Assembly (NCBI RefSeq): GCF_001522545.3
Contig: NC_031799.1
Span: 44,678,981-44,742,980, forward strand
From: Parus major
Lineage: Eukaryota; Chordata; Aves; Passeriformes; Paridae
Direction: 5' to 3'
DNA length: 64,000 nt
Shown here: one piece after another, positions 47,101 through 58,406 of the stretch
Layout: the number at the start of each line of letters is the position of its first letter
How positions within the stretch are numbered: position 1 is the stretch's first letter
Program-made: the position numbers and the translations under genes
Notes under the pieces: model-generated
Seen by the model: only the letters and a program-made list of their open reading frames with translations
Told to the model about the DNA's origin: nothing
Database searches by the model: none

Positions 47101-48224
47101 CCTTAAAGCTTTCTTTGCTGAAACCAGCTCTATGTTGCTAACCCAAGAAACATAACTGTATTTCTGTCTTTGAAAGTCCAGCATGGAAGGAAAAACTGCA
47201 GGTGATGCAGTTAAGAGGCCTAGCACGACACCTGGATCTAATCGTTTGTCTGACCCCACGATGCAGCAGTAACCACCAGCACCTTGCACTGAGCCCAGTG
47301 GAAGCAAATGTCAGCATCTTTTTCTAGCTTACTTGTAGGTCATAGAATGATCTATAACTTGCTGGAAGCGTGGCTCCTGTCTGCTCCCAGAGCAGATACA
47401 GGGATACCCATGTGAATTAGAAACTTGTTAGTCTAAAACACATCACTTCTGAATCAATAGTGTACCTTTAACCTGCTTTCTCAAGGCTCCAAACTGTTAG
47501 TAAGTTTAAAATGGACACCAACAGAATTGACCACTTACAGCAGTCAGTTTTGAGAAAACAGAAGCAAATACATGATGTATGTCTTTGTGGTAAGGCCTCT
47601 CTGATCTCTGGGATACATCCTCTTGACCTGACCAAGAGTTCTCAAGGAAACTCTTGCACAGTAATTGATTGTCTGTAATCCAGATGTTCAACCATTCACG
47701 GAGATGCCAGAATATGCAGTATGCCTCAGCTAACACTAGATGTTGCCCATGTACTTCAGAAGCTGATACTCATCATGTAAAAGAAGCAGGCTTAAGGCTT
47801 TAGAAAAACTACCCTAGGTACATAGCTGTGGGCTTCCTATTTCAGAATTATTTCAGTCAGCAGTATAAATACATTTCTGCCTCACTCTAAGTGGTAGTAA
47901 TGTCTTCTTATTCTTCTCACTATTGTTTATATCTGGCTAGTCCTGAATGGTGATCTGAAAGGAAACCCTTACCTGCCTTCTCAAAATTTCCTTTTCTTTT
48001 TATTTTTTTTGTTACCTCTGTATGAAGCTACCCCAGGGTGGAAACATGCACACTGTAAGTGGATGTGGCAAAGTTGTTACTAAGCCTCCAGTACATCCTC
48101 ACAATTTTCTATCTTTGTGCTCTGAGTCTTGTTCTGTTTGTAATCTTGTTCTCTCTTGAACAAAAGAACCTAAGTGGTTAAAACACTGAAGTGAAAGATT
48201 GGAGTACTCTGTTCAGATCCCTGC

Positions 48225-48900
48225 TCATCCAGGCATCATTTTGTCGAGGTGGAGAGTGAGGGATGGGACCACCTTTCTTTGAGATGATTTATTGCTCAAG
48301 TAGCCAGATAAGATATCAGTCCCAAGGTGTGAGATTTAGAGGAGCAGCAAGTCAGCCATAGCTCAAGGAAGACAAGAGTTTCTTCTTCACAGAGCAATAT
48401 ATAACATTTTGGTCCAACAGACAGTTGACACAAAGCTTGTTTTCACTTATTAACCTATCACCTTTTATTAATTTTGCTGCACTGCATCTGTCTCTTAGCC
48501 AGTAAGCTGACAGGTCATGTACTCATACACACCTCTGTTGCAGTTTCTAGATCTCTAACCTACTCTGTAAGTCACACTATTACAGCTTAAACCTCAAACT
48601 ATTTTACCTAATACAATTTCTTACCTACTCTAGGCATATTCTTACTCATAACTATGGAGACATGAGTTTATAATTTCTCACTCCAATGTCTGTGTGTCTT
48701 CATCACTACATCAATCTAAGCTCTTTCTAAGGCTGCAGACTGAACCTTTCAGTATCTGCAGAAGTTTCTGTCTTTTGGTTTACAACATCATTTATCTGTT
48801 TGAGATTAGTAGTTTTGCTCTATTTGGGCCTTGCTGTCTCTTTTCTTAAGAACGGGCCTAGAGGTGCTTCCTCTTCACATAGGGTGTTACATTCTTAAAT
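48225..48900 (-). mobile_element. Possible degraded LTR, antisense
   Basis: The stretch with TTTGTCGAGGTGGAGAGTGA, GATGATTTATTGCTCA and then AT-rich DNA with TTAGCCAGTAAGC resembles the reverse complement of an avian LTR (TTTATTG marking the polyadenylation signal). It shares a pattern with 59840-60000: TTTATTGC, TCAGTC, CA, GG and GTGTGAGA in the same order. No termini or target duplication could be fixed. Confidence 0.35.
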
Positions 48901-49870
48901 ATGTGCTTGAATGGGACTGATAAAGTTATGTGGGGTAGAGTACACTTAGAGATAAAACCTTTAGAGTCATTACCTGTGTTGAAGATGAGAGGCCTGTCCC
49001 AAAATATTCAGCTCTCTAAGGTGTATTTGGAGGAATTAATGGCCAGTGTACATACAGTCCTGGCAGCCAGTTCCTCTGAATTCCTCTGAACTCCAGCCAG
49101 ACCACTATTCTTGTTCTTTTGAGGCATACCTTGAAGTCTTAGCCATATGCAAATCCTTCAATCGTGACTCTTCCACAGAAAATAAAACCACAGGAGCCCT
49201 GAATGCCATCCAGTGACCATGGGTAAACCTCAGGCTGGTTGTGTACCTATCACCTTGCTGTAGGAGACCCTGTGCTATTTCTGCCTCTTTACCTGTGAGA
49301 GAAAGACACTTCCAGTCCTACTACCTTTCTTGAAGAAAATCTCTTCCTTTCTGGTGTGCTAACAAAAAGTACCATCTGTGGTAATTTGGTTTTACTGCTG
49401 TTCTTCTTGGGATTTATATCACTCCTGGTTTTTATATCAGTTATTCTCCCAATGGAATCGAGCTGCTGCATCTTGGTTCTTAATGTTACACAGCATTTCA
49501 GACACAGACTGTCTGGGTGATAAATCCATGTGCTCTGTCAGACATGCTCAAGGCCTGAATGTCTGGCAATTAACAAGCAAAAGATTTCTACCTAGTGCAT
49601 GTCCTCCTGCTTACTATTTTGATTCATCTTGCCCATAGAAAGATGTCCTTAGCAAGATAAACTCAGTGACCCATTTGTAATGGATCTGCGACCTTATAGA
49701 GAAATCTCACTTTGTCATTTTCTTTCTCTGGACTGGTCTGTGAGCGGCTTCTCTGTAGTTAGACTGAATTAGAAAAATCTACAGCACAGACTTCATCTGT
49801 TTGAAGAGAGAAAATAGAAGACTTGACATTTAATTGCCGCAAAATTGGACAGCAAGAGTGTTTGAACTGT

Positions 49871-50374
49871 TGTTGTGGGTTTGTCCTGGCAGGCAGCTGA
49901 GCCAGACAGCCGCTTGCTCAGTCCCCCGCAGTGGCGTGGGGAGAGAGTTGGAAGGGTAAAACTGACAGAACTTGTGGGTTGAGACAAAGACAGTTTGGTA
50001 GGTAAAGCAAAAACTGTGTGTGCAAACAAATCTTCAGCAGGCAGATGTTCGAACTCCAAATGATCAGACTCCAAATGCCCATGCACCTTTTCTTTACCTC
50101 AGCTATATATCCCGAGCATGATGCAAGACAATATGGAATATTGTTTTGGGCAGCTGCGGTCAGCTGTCCAGCTGTGTCCCCTCCCAGCCTTTTGTGCACT
50201 CTGCCCCCTGCACACTGGCCAAGCCCCATGAGAAACAGAGGAGGTCTTAAGTTGTTCAAGCACTGTTCAGAAGTATCTAAAACACATGAAGTCATCAACT
50301 CCATTTTCAGCACCAATCCAAAACATACAAGCTACTATGTAGAAAATTAACATTATCGAGCAAAACCCAGTACA
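49871..50374 (+). mobile_element. Solo LTR of an avian endogenous retrovirus
   Basis: The element starts TGTTGTGGGTTTG and ends CCCAGTACA, so it has TG...CA termini and is 504 bp long. It is flanked on both sides by the 5-bp direct repeat ACTGT (49866-49870 and 50375-50379), the mark of integration. Internal phrases such as GAGAGAGTTGGAAGGGTAAA and TTGGTAGGTAAAGCAAAA are familiar from passerine LTRs. A TATA-like CTATATAT lies at 50103-50110. No gag-pol-env sequence adjoins it, so it is the product of LTR-LTR recombination. The 5-bp duplication fits an ERVL- or class I-type element rather than a 6-bp ERVK; subfamily not assigned. Confidence 0.9.
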
Positions 50375-50858
50375 ACTGTGGAGGAAGATATTACACATAC
50401 ATTTAAAAATTTTATATTTGAAGTTGCCAAAGTTTTGTTCTTTAACAGACAGTATGCATTTAATTTGTAAGTAATGATGTCTAAGAAGCTCTCTGACATC
50501 TTTCTGTCAGAGCAAACAGGACATTTGACAGATATTCAAATGAGAGGCTATTTAGTGATGTCGGTAATACCAGCAGTCCAGGAGAAAGTCTGGTTTGTGT
50601 ATTTCCCAAACACACAAACCCAAGAGCCTTGAGATTCATGCATAACACAGAACTACAAGATAGAGCAAAGAAGGGACAGCAAGTTGTAAATGTGGAACCC
50701 TTGAATTTTGAGAGATTTAATAATGCTTTAGAGATCTGCAGTTGAATGTGCTTCATTTGTAAACTTAAAAATTTAGGGCAACTGTGTGAATGGTTTGTTC
50801 AAAACTGTGATAGTGACTCACTTGAGGAATATTTTCTATCATGAGTGAGTATGACCTG

Positions 50859-50872
50859 GTGCCACCTACTGG
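50859..50872 (-). promoter_or_regulatory. CTCF-like motif, minus strand
   Basis: The complement reads CCAGTAGGTGGCAC, which fits the vertebrate CTCF core CCASYAGRKGGCRS at all 14 positions. It lies between the solo LTR and a sense CR1, in what appears to be non-repeat DNA. Confidence 0.5.
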
Positions 50873-50896
50873 GAACTTTTCTGTACTTGCTAGGTT

Positions 50897-51270
50897 AGAT
50901 GATTAAGAGGCTGGAGCTTCTCTCCAAAGAGGAAAGGCTGAGAGAGCTGGGCTTGTTCAGCCTCGAGAAGAAATTACTGAGGGGGGACCTCACCAATGTC
51001 TATAAATGTCTCAAGGGAGGGTGTTAGGAGCATGGATGAGACCATCTTAGTGGTGTCCAGCAGCAGGGCAAGAAACAACGGGCAGAAACTGATGCACAGG
51101 AAGTTCCACCTGAATTGAGGAAGAACTTGGTTACTGTCCAGGTGACTGTGCATGGAACGGGTGACCCAGAGAAGGGGCAGAGGCTCCCTCATTGCAGATA
51201 TTCAGGAACCACCCAGCTGCAATCCTTTGCCAGGTGCTCTGGTATGACTGTGCCTGGGTACATTGGCTTG
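50897..51270 (+). mobile_element. CR1 LINE 3' region, sense
   Basis: Typical CR1 3' UTR order in sense orientation: AGGAAAGGCTGAGAGAGCTG, GGCTTGTTCAGCCTCGAGAA, GGGGACCTCACCAATGTCTA, CAGAAACTGATGCACAGGAA and a truncated end. It begins about 520 bp after the solo LTR. The usual ATTCTATG-like terminus is not clear. Confidence 0.85.
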
Positions 51271-53584
51271 TGCTGCTGTGTACTGGAAAATTGAATAAAG
51301 GGCTTGTATCTGTTTCACATCTTCCAGTGCTTTGAATTGTATCATAGAACTCTGTGCAATATTCCATAATTAAGCATAAATGGAGGCATCCAAGTATACT
51401 TTTGGATATACTGTACCTGTAGTTGGAAATATGCTATAGTTGTTACTAAATTTTCTTTTAGTTTATTTTTCTTTCTGTAACTAATACAAGATAAGCAGGC
51501 TTTGTGCCAGTTTATCTAAATTTCTTTGCTCAGACACATCTATGCTCAACATCAAGTACACAAGAGATTATTGAATCCAAATTGGAAAAGACAAATATAT
51601 TTTAGGTACTTATTTTCCTAATTATTTATTTGAATATCAGCATTTTGTAATACTTTCTGCTGCAGGTTTTGCTATCCTAGAGTTAGTTCCACTGGAAAGC
51701 CACCAAGGTAGTCAGGAGGTTGTAGCACCTGACATATTAACAAAAGCTGAGAGAACAGGGTTTGTTGATTTGCCTAGAGAAGACTCTACGGATATAAACT
51801 TGTTTGGGTTTGGGGTTTTTTTTGCTTTATCCTTTTTTTCTTTTTTTTTTCCCACAAGGCAAGAAAATACTGGAATAATTAACTCACAGATATTTTTAAA
51901 TTTTCACCCTTGGACATACTCAACACTTTACTGGACAAGTAGAGACAAGTGCTCTGCTGGACAAGAGACCTGATTTGATTAGTCCTGCTTTGAGCAGGAG
52001 GCTGATATACAAGATACTGAGGATTTCTTTTGGCCTAAAATATTTTATGATTCTAATGATATATTAAGGAATACAGTGACTTTGCTTTTAACAAATGTAG
52101 TTCTTAAAGTTTCACAGCTGAGCACAAAACTGAGGTGTCTCATGGTTCCATTTTTTTACCTTGCAGCATTTTATACAACAAAGTTTTAAAAATCATTGCT
52201 ATTATCTTTTCTAATGTGATGTTCAATCACACCCATATAGTCTGGCATTGAAATTTATTTTAGATTGTATTAGTAGTCTATTACCACTCAGGCAACTTAC
52301 TAGCACTGATAGAAAGAGAACCTATCCACATTTAATTCACATCTAGGCTTAGCCCTGGAAGTTCAACTGAACAACACCAGGCTCTTCTGCTGAGCCGTAA
52401 AACTGGCTTTTATTATCAGTATTTTTGTCTGCATGCAACACAACCATCCTTTTCCTCACAAAGTAAATTCTCTCCATAATCCAAGCAGCAAATACCTACC
52501 CATAAAAACATGTTGGTATAAAATAAACAAAAAATCACATTTTGAGGAACCCGAAGAACACATCTAAAAAGAAATGGCAATGCACACCAACTGCCTTTAT
52601 GGAACTAATAAAAAATATTCACTGAGGAGCTTCTCAAAATGTGGCAATTCCTCTTACCCCACATAATTTTTCTCTTTTGTCAACCCTAATGGCAAAATAC
52701 TAAATTGTAGCAGTGAAGAAATGCTACATATTTATTTTAATGGTTTTTTGATTTTCCTTTAAAAATTTAACTACTTTGGACTTTCCTGAATGTTAAATGT
52801 CTTTTTGAAATGTGATTTATTTGTCATTCGTAGATCATAGAAGACAGTTAAAATTTCTGGGATAGTAAAATATCTTGCCTTGATTTACTTAGACCTTAAA
52901 CTAGACAATATAATAAATACAGAGGAAATTTGGTCATCTTGAGACTATCTATGATTTAGAGTGATGGTTAAAAATTACTTGCCTGATTTAAGTACTTAGC
53001 TACTCTTTGAAATTCTATATGAAATGCCATGAAAACATTATTTTTTTTTTCTTCCTATCTGTCCTTAATTTACCTTTTCTTTAATTTTCCTCCTGTTTTC
53101 ATGCCTAGTGGGTTTTGTGGGGTTGTTTTTTTTGGCGTTGTTTACTTATTTATTTATCTTTTCCCAGTTGGTTGGTTGGGGTTTTTTTGTTTGGTTGGTT
53201 TTGGTTATGTTGTTGGAGGTTGTTAGTTTGTTTGTTTGAGGTATTTTGGGGAGGGGAGTTCAGGTGGGGGTGGGGGAATTAGTTTGGTTGGTTTTTTACT
53301 GACCCAACAGGCTTTTCTCCTAAGTTTCATAGCATAAGGATGTGAATAAAACTATTATCTCTGTGTCTGCAGCATGACTTGATCTGTAGGATGGTGTTCC
53401 TTTGGTGTAACACTATATCCTATTGCATAGTGAAAACTTCTGAGATTCCACAAAATTAAACAACAAAACAACAATGAAGCTTGTGTTCCTTGTTTCCAGT
53501 GAACAGTTCTGAGACAAGAAAATTGAGAATTTGCCAGTTAAAGAGAAGTGGGTGAGTGCAAATCTCATGAGGGCTTCCTAAGAC
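51271..53584. other. AT-rich intergenic DNA
   Basis: No gene or mobile element recognised. Poly-T or G/T-rich tracts are at 51815-51850, 53039-53050 and 53104-53305. The rest is AT-rich unique-looking sequence. Confidence 0.6.
53104..53305 (+). repeat. G/T-rich low-complexity tract
   Basis: Second G/T-rich tract, with GGTTGGTTGGGG and GTTTGTTTGTTTG words and a G-rich part (TGGGGGTGGGGG) near 53264-53277. Smaller tracts of the same kind occur at 21055-21110 and 45867-45920. All are on the + strand. Confidence 0.9.
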
Positions 53585-53935
53585 CAAATTCAGGGAGCTG
53601 CATCAGTGTCTGGGCATCAGCACAGGCTGGGACTGAGCAGATGGAGAGCAGCCCTGTGAGAAGGCCTTGGAGGTGCTGCTGGGTGAGAGGCTGGACATGA
53701 CCCAGCCATGGGCACTCCCAGCCCAGAGAGCCAGAGTGTCCTGGGCTGCATCCAGAGCAGCGTGGGCAGCAGGGCAGGGAGAGGATTCTGTCCCTCTGCT
53801 CTGCTCTGCTCTGCTCTGCTCTGCTCTGCTCTGCTCTGCTCTGCTCTGCTCTGCTCTGCTCTGGTGAAGCATGGTGCATCTCACTGTGAGGAAAGGCTAA
53901 GGAAGTTAGGATTGTTCAGCCTGGAGAAGACAATG
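53585..53935 (+). mobile_element. CR1 LINE fragment, sense, carrying an expanded CTCTG repeat
   Basis: It reads GGTGCTGCTGGGTGAGAGGC, CCTGGGCTGCATCCAGAGCA and GCGTGGGCAGCAGGGCAGGG, then CCCTCTGCTCTG which expands to about 14 pentamer units. After the repeat it jumps to a later CR1 part (AGGAAAGGCTAAGGAAG, GTTCAGCCTGGAGAAGA), so sequence between is deleted. Compare the antisense copy at about 35870-35890, where the same CR1 position carries only two units. Confidence 0.9.
53794..53863 (+). repeat. (CTCTG)14 pentanucleotide microsatellite
   Basis: Seventy bases of perfect CTCTG units inside a sense CR1 copy. Five bases per unit keeps every frame open on the complement, which creates artificial Ser-Arg-Ala-Glu-Gln repeat open frames there; these are not genes. 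Confidence 0.97.
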
Positions 53936-53954
53936 CATCAGGTTGATCTAGTTG

Positions 53955-54432
53955 CAGCATCCAGATTCCTCCGGTTGGCATCCTGTCCTCCAGGAGTGTC
54001 AACCACATCACTCAGCTTGGTACCATCTGCAAATTCATTGAGGGTGCACTCAACCCCTTAATCTGTGTCACCAATGAAGATATTAGGTAACACTGGTCCC
54101 AGAATGGACCCCTGAGGGACACCACTTATTACTGATGTTCATCAAAACTCTAAGCCATTAACCAGCTACCCTCTGGATGCAATTGTCCAACCAATTTCTC
54201 AGTCCTCTCATCAAATCCATCCCTCTGCTGTTTAGAGAGAGGAATGTTTTGGGGACTGTGTCAAAGGCTTTGCAGACGTTCAGATAAATGACATCTATAA
54301 CCCTAACCTTGTCCACTGGTGGGGCCACTCCATCATAAAGGGCCACTCTAGGTTGATCAGGAAGGACATGCCCTTGGAGAAGCCGTGCTGGCTGTCACAA
54401 ATCACATCCCGGTCCTCCATGTGCCTTTAAAT
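53955..54432 (-). mobile_element. CR1 LINE pol fragment, antisense
   Basis: The + strand gives reverse-complement CR1 pol phrases such as TACCATCTGCAAATTCATTG, CTGAGGGACACCACTTATTA and AGAAGCCGTGCTGGCTGTCA. The complement encodes DVIYLNVCKAFDTVPK, the CR1 reverse-transcriptase KAFDTV neighbourhood. It lies head to head with the sense fragment ending near 53935. It is broken and non-functional. Confidence 0.9.
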
Positions 54433-55691
54433 TTAGCAGGAAAATTATTTTCAGCACATATTATGAAATGACTGCACTTTCCTGTATTAATATGACAGTG
54501 TTTTGTCCAGCTGTGGTCACAGACTGTCAAAAAGCAAAGTTTCCCCTTGTGAATGCCTGAACTACATATAACACTATAATCACTGTAGTTCGTGATATTT
54601 AAGAGGGCCTGCTAAAAATTCTGAAAATGAAGTGAGAAGTGGAAGTTTGATCTGTTTGTCACAGAAGTAGCTGATCTGTTTCTTCACCAGAGGAAGTTGC
54701 TAATGCCTTGGTGTTGTTAATAGTAATGTGTTTGTAGCAGCAATGGCAAGGATTTGACAGTGCAACTTCTCCAGCAGCAGTGTTGTCTGAAAACATCCCA
54801 GCTTCCTGTCAACTCTTATTTATTATTTTAAGTCATACTATTGTGACTTATATATAAGTCAACACTGTTCTAACACATATGCCATTTCTTTCTTGTTTGT
54901 GGAGCTGCACAATAAGCTCATTCAACCCTTTCTAACAAAAGCAGTAACAAAACATTAATATATACTCTTTTCTAAAAAGGTCTGATTTCAAAGGCACAGT
55001 TTACATCTTAATTGTAATGGTTAAAATTAGTTTATTCCCCCTACAGTGAGATTTCTTGGATAGACAAGTGAGGTCCCATGGTAGTTCAGGAGTTAGCAGA
55101 TATACATGTAAGATACCAATAACAGGGAACAGTAATTACTCTCTTTGCCTCTTTGCAGGTCCCAGGGGAGAGTATATTACATGCAACATTTTGATCATTC
55201 AGCTCCAAGGGAACAAAGGGGAAAGGAATCTGTCATTGACACCATTTGTTTTACATTAAACTCCAGCCCTGAACGATTTTCTTTTAAATAATGAATTTCA
55301 GAAAAGACAGTTATGCTGAAAAGGAATTTAAGGAATTAAAACAAATTTAAGCTTGATAATTTTCACTAAACAGATCAGATCACTTAACTATTTGTAATAA
55401 GAAGTTTCAGAAACACCTTTCATAAAGATATTTCTATCTTCTCTGATAAGCAAAGGTTTTATTGTGTTTTGTTTGACTTCTGTAAGTGGAAATTTAGGAC
55501 TTTTAAAAAAATTTATTTCTACCTAGTCCCAGATGATATCTCATTGTAGAGGTAGTCAGTTAGGAAGAATTAATTTGGCATGCAAGTAAGCAAGGATATA
55601 TATGTATGAGGTAAGAGGTAACAGTAACTGAAATATTCCAGCTGCAATGTGAGAGTGATTTGACAGAAAATGAGGCATGAAAAACAATTTA

Positions 55692-55705
55692 ATTCTAATT
55701 AGAAT
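55692..55705 (+). promoter_or_regulatory. 14-bp palindrome with a TAATTA homeodomain core
   Basis: ATTCTAATTAGAAT is a perfect palindrome centred on TAATTA, followed within 35 bp by GTTAATTG and CCTATTGTGG. The cluster resembles homeodomain and SOX-type binding words; in AT-rich DNA such words also arise by chance. Confidence 0.3.
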
Positions 55706-58393
55706 AAGTTAATTGCCTATTGTGGCCTTTATTGAAAGACATGGGGGTGGAACTTCTAATGAGCTCAAAAGCTAAACTGAAAATTCAGATAAGGGTGTAA
55801 GCACACTGGAAAAATCAAGTATGGATTTTAAGAATGAGGTTTTGGTACATAAAAATAAATATATTCAAAAGTGTGTTGCTATATTTCTAATTTTAAGAAT
55901 ATGAACTAGTAGACTTTGGGATGTTTTGGAACTATGCTACTTATATATACTTTATATAGTTTTTCCACAGTTTTATTTTCTTCAGATAATTTACACCTGG
56001 TTTGGAACAGAAAAAACTGATAGGTTGCGTGAAGATCTGGCTGACATGGCAACAAACAAACTGTGTTCGTTCTAACACTGAAGATAATCTGTGGAAACCT
56101 AAAAAACTGAGGGAGGCAGTTGTAATTTACTGGGAATGTCTCCCTTACTGAGTGCTAGGACCAGGAGCTCAAGCAGCTGTACAGACAATCATGAGATGCT
56201 TGGATTGCTGTCTAACCTGCCTAGCTTTGTTTCCATGGTTTGGATATACAATGCAGAGCACACATCCTTCTCAGGAGCTCTGCTTTGTCCAAAACAAAAA
56301 TCAGCTTAGGAGGCTACCTATCCATATTACTATTTTTATGAGAAGTGGTTATCTGTGGTGATTACTTGTATAAAAATCATTAGGTTTTTTCAGCTTCTCA
56401 AATCTTTTGTACAATCAGAAGGGTTTTAGTAACCATCCTTCTATTCAAGTATGTCAGATCTCATTTGCAGAGTGAATTCCTTTTTATGGACATTTGAAAG
56501 CTCTCATGCCTTTGTGTCTTTGACTTCTATGAGGACCTTTCCATGCTGAAGGTGAACCATGAACCATACCCACATATATGTGAAAGATGTTATGGCTTTC
56601 TGACTCCATGACTTACAGACATACAATGGAAACTCTGAAGAATGTGTTTGGGATTTTTGTGGATTTGAAGGAGTGGTAAGGGATTTTTTGGTCCTTTTAA
56701 TAGTTTGCAACGCTTTTCAATATATTTTTTTAATCTGTCTTCCATTGGTTTTATAATGTATTTATGCCATTAATGCAAATTTTTGTGGCCACTTTGTCAG
56801 TTTTCATTGTTGCTAGTGGTAATTGAATGTATGTACAATGTATGTACAATCTTACCTGTATATTGTAATGCAGATGTTCTTGAAAGATATAAGTATTCTT
56901 TATTCTGTGGAATCCTGTAATATGTTTGAAAAGGAGGGATTAGATAGGCAACTATCAGACCTAAAGTAAGAGAAGCAGAAATACCAGACTGAATTATAGC
57001 AGATTGCATTTTGCATGGAAATCAAGATACTTATTTTGAAAGAAAGACAAGCAAAATTTTAGTAAGTGCCTTTTATGAATCTTTTATTTATCTCATGTGA
57101 AAAGAGAAGGATATTACATTTGCTCTATAACTGAAAAGACTGCTGCTTAGGATTTTTGATGAATACAGTGATATGTCAGGTCTGGACAGAATATTGGCAT
57201 CCTGCTTTTAGTGAGAGCTCAGTAGGTGAATAAGAATTTCAGAAAGGTGACTTAGGTTCATAGTCAAAACTGAATTATTTTCTGCCATCATCAGAGGAAT
57301 GATTACTAATCAGTTGGAATGGCTGAAGCTTAATGCTGCAGCCAATTTAACTTACTTTACCTTGTAAGAAATAGTGTTATTAGTTGAAGGAGAAGAAGGA
57401 ACAGGAAGGTCCAAATAAGCATCTTTTCACTTGGCAATACAAAAAATTAAAGAGGGGAAAAAAAGACTAAAAGCCAAAGGATTGTCCTTAAAGTCAGATA
57501 CATTTTTATATATCTCTGAGGGCATATGCATATAAATGTAGGCAAACACTTTTTAAGAAGGTGCAGGCAAAGCACTTTAAGCTACCCTTTGTCCTTTATG
57601 TTGTACGATATTCTCTGCTTAACTTTTCTAATGATTCTTCTCCTGAGCCGAATCTTTCAAGCGTACCGTGCAGGCCTCGTACCTAACACGGTCCAAATTC
57701 TTTAAAAATATTGGCTACTGTCAATAGCTTAACCAAATGAAAAGTTCAGGGACTTTCAAGCTCTTCTCAATGGCCCTCGGAATAAACTACAGTTATCACT
57801 CATTGTGTAACAAACAAAACCAGAGATTCTGTCTAAAAGAGCTGAGGGGAAACCCCCCAAAGACTGCTTTTCATAGAGAAGGGTTCTCAGTTTTTGAGGT
57901 AAAGTGAAACAAGGAACTCAATTATCTCTGCTTAATAAACATAAAGAGTCAATCTGTTAATCTTAAACATATTTCTTGATTTTCTGAACGTAAAATGCTT
58001 TTTTTTTAGAAAAAGAATATATAGAGTGGGGTAATAAAGAGAAAATGGCAGCACTTTAGACTGTGATTCTGGAAACTGTCTTGGTGGAAGGACATTAATT
58101 TTAAGGCAACATAGCAGTGCTGTTTGATTTTAATTACTGATGGCAACCCCCACAGACAAGACTACAGTGAGAGAAAAAGGTGACAAAGATTCTTTATATT
58201 TTCTGAGAAGGCCAAAGAGGCAGAGGAGGAGAAACTACAGAAGCCAGATATATGAAAGTCAAAGGAAGAAAAGCTTTGGAAGAAGTAGTAAGTGCACTGA
58301 CATATCTGGAGAGAAATAGTGCATAGTGGCAGCTCATTCCTGGTGTTAGCTATTGGAGTCGCTACAGAGAATTCGCGCTCTTTCCCTGCCTAC

Positions 58394-58406
58394 CCAGCAG
58401 GTGGCA
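58394..58406 (+). promoter_or_regulatory. CTCF-like motif, plus strand
   Basis: CCAGCAGGTGGCA fits the CTCF core at 13 of 13 positions, inside a locally GC-richer patch (58358-58412) of AT-rich intergenic DNA. The orientation is divergent from the site at 50859. Confidence 0.45.

Larger units (their letters stand above)
43301..48224. other. Intergenic DNA without recognised genes
   Basis: Apart from the CTCF-like site at 44103, a possible distal polyadenylation signal at 43811, a poly-T run at 45363-45386 and a G/T-rich run at 45867-45920, I see no element here. The part from 46120 to 46610 is GC-richer and might be an old LTR, but nothing defines its ends. Confidence 0.6.

Noticed and set aside
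49871..50374. Complete provirus around the LTR.
   Set aside because: Target duplications lie directly on both sides of a single LTR and no gag, pol or env sequence adjoins it.
53565..53884. Complement frames with Ser-Arg-Ala-Glu-Gln repeats.
   Set aside because: A pentanucleotide repeat stays open in all frames; the rest of the frames is CR1 sequence.
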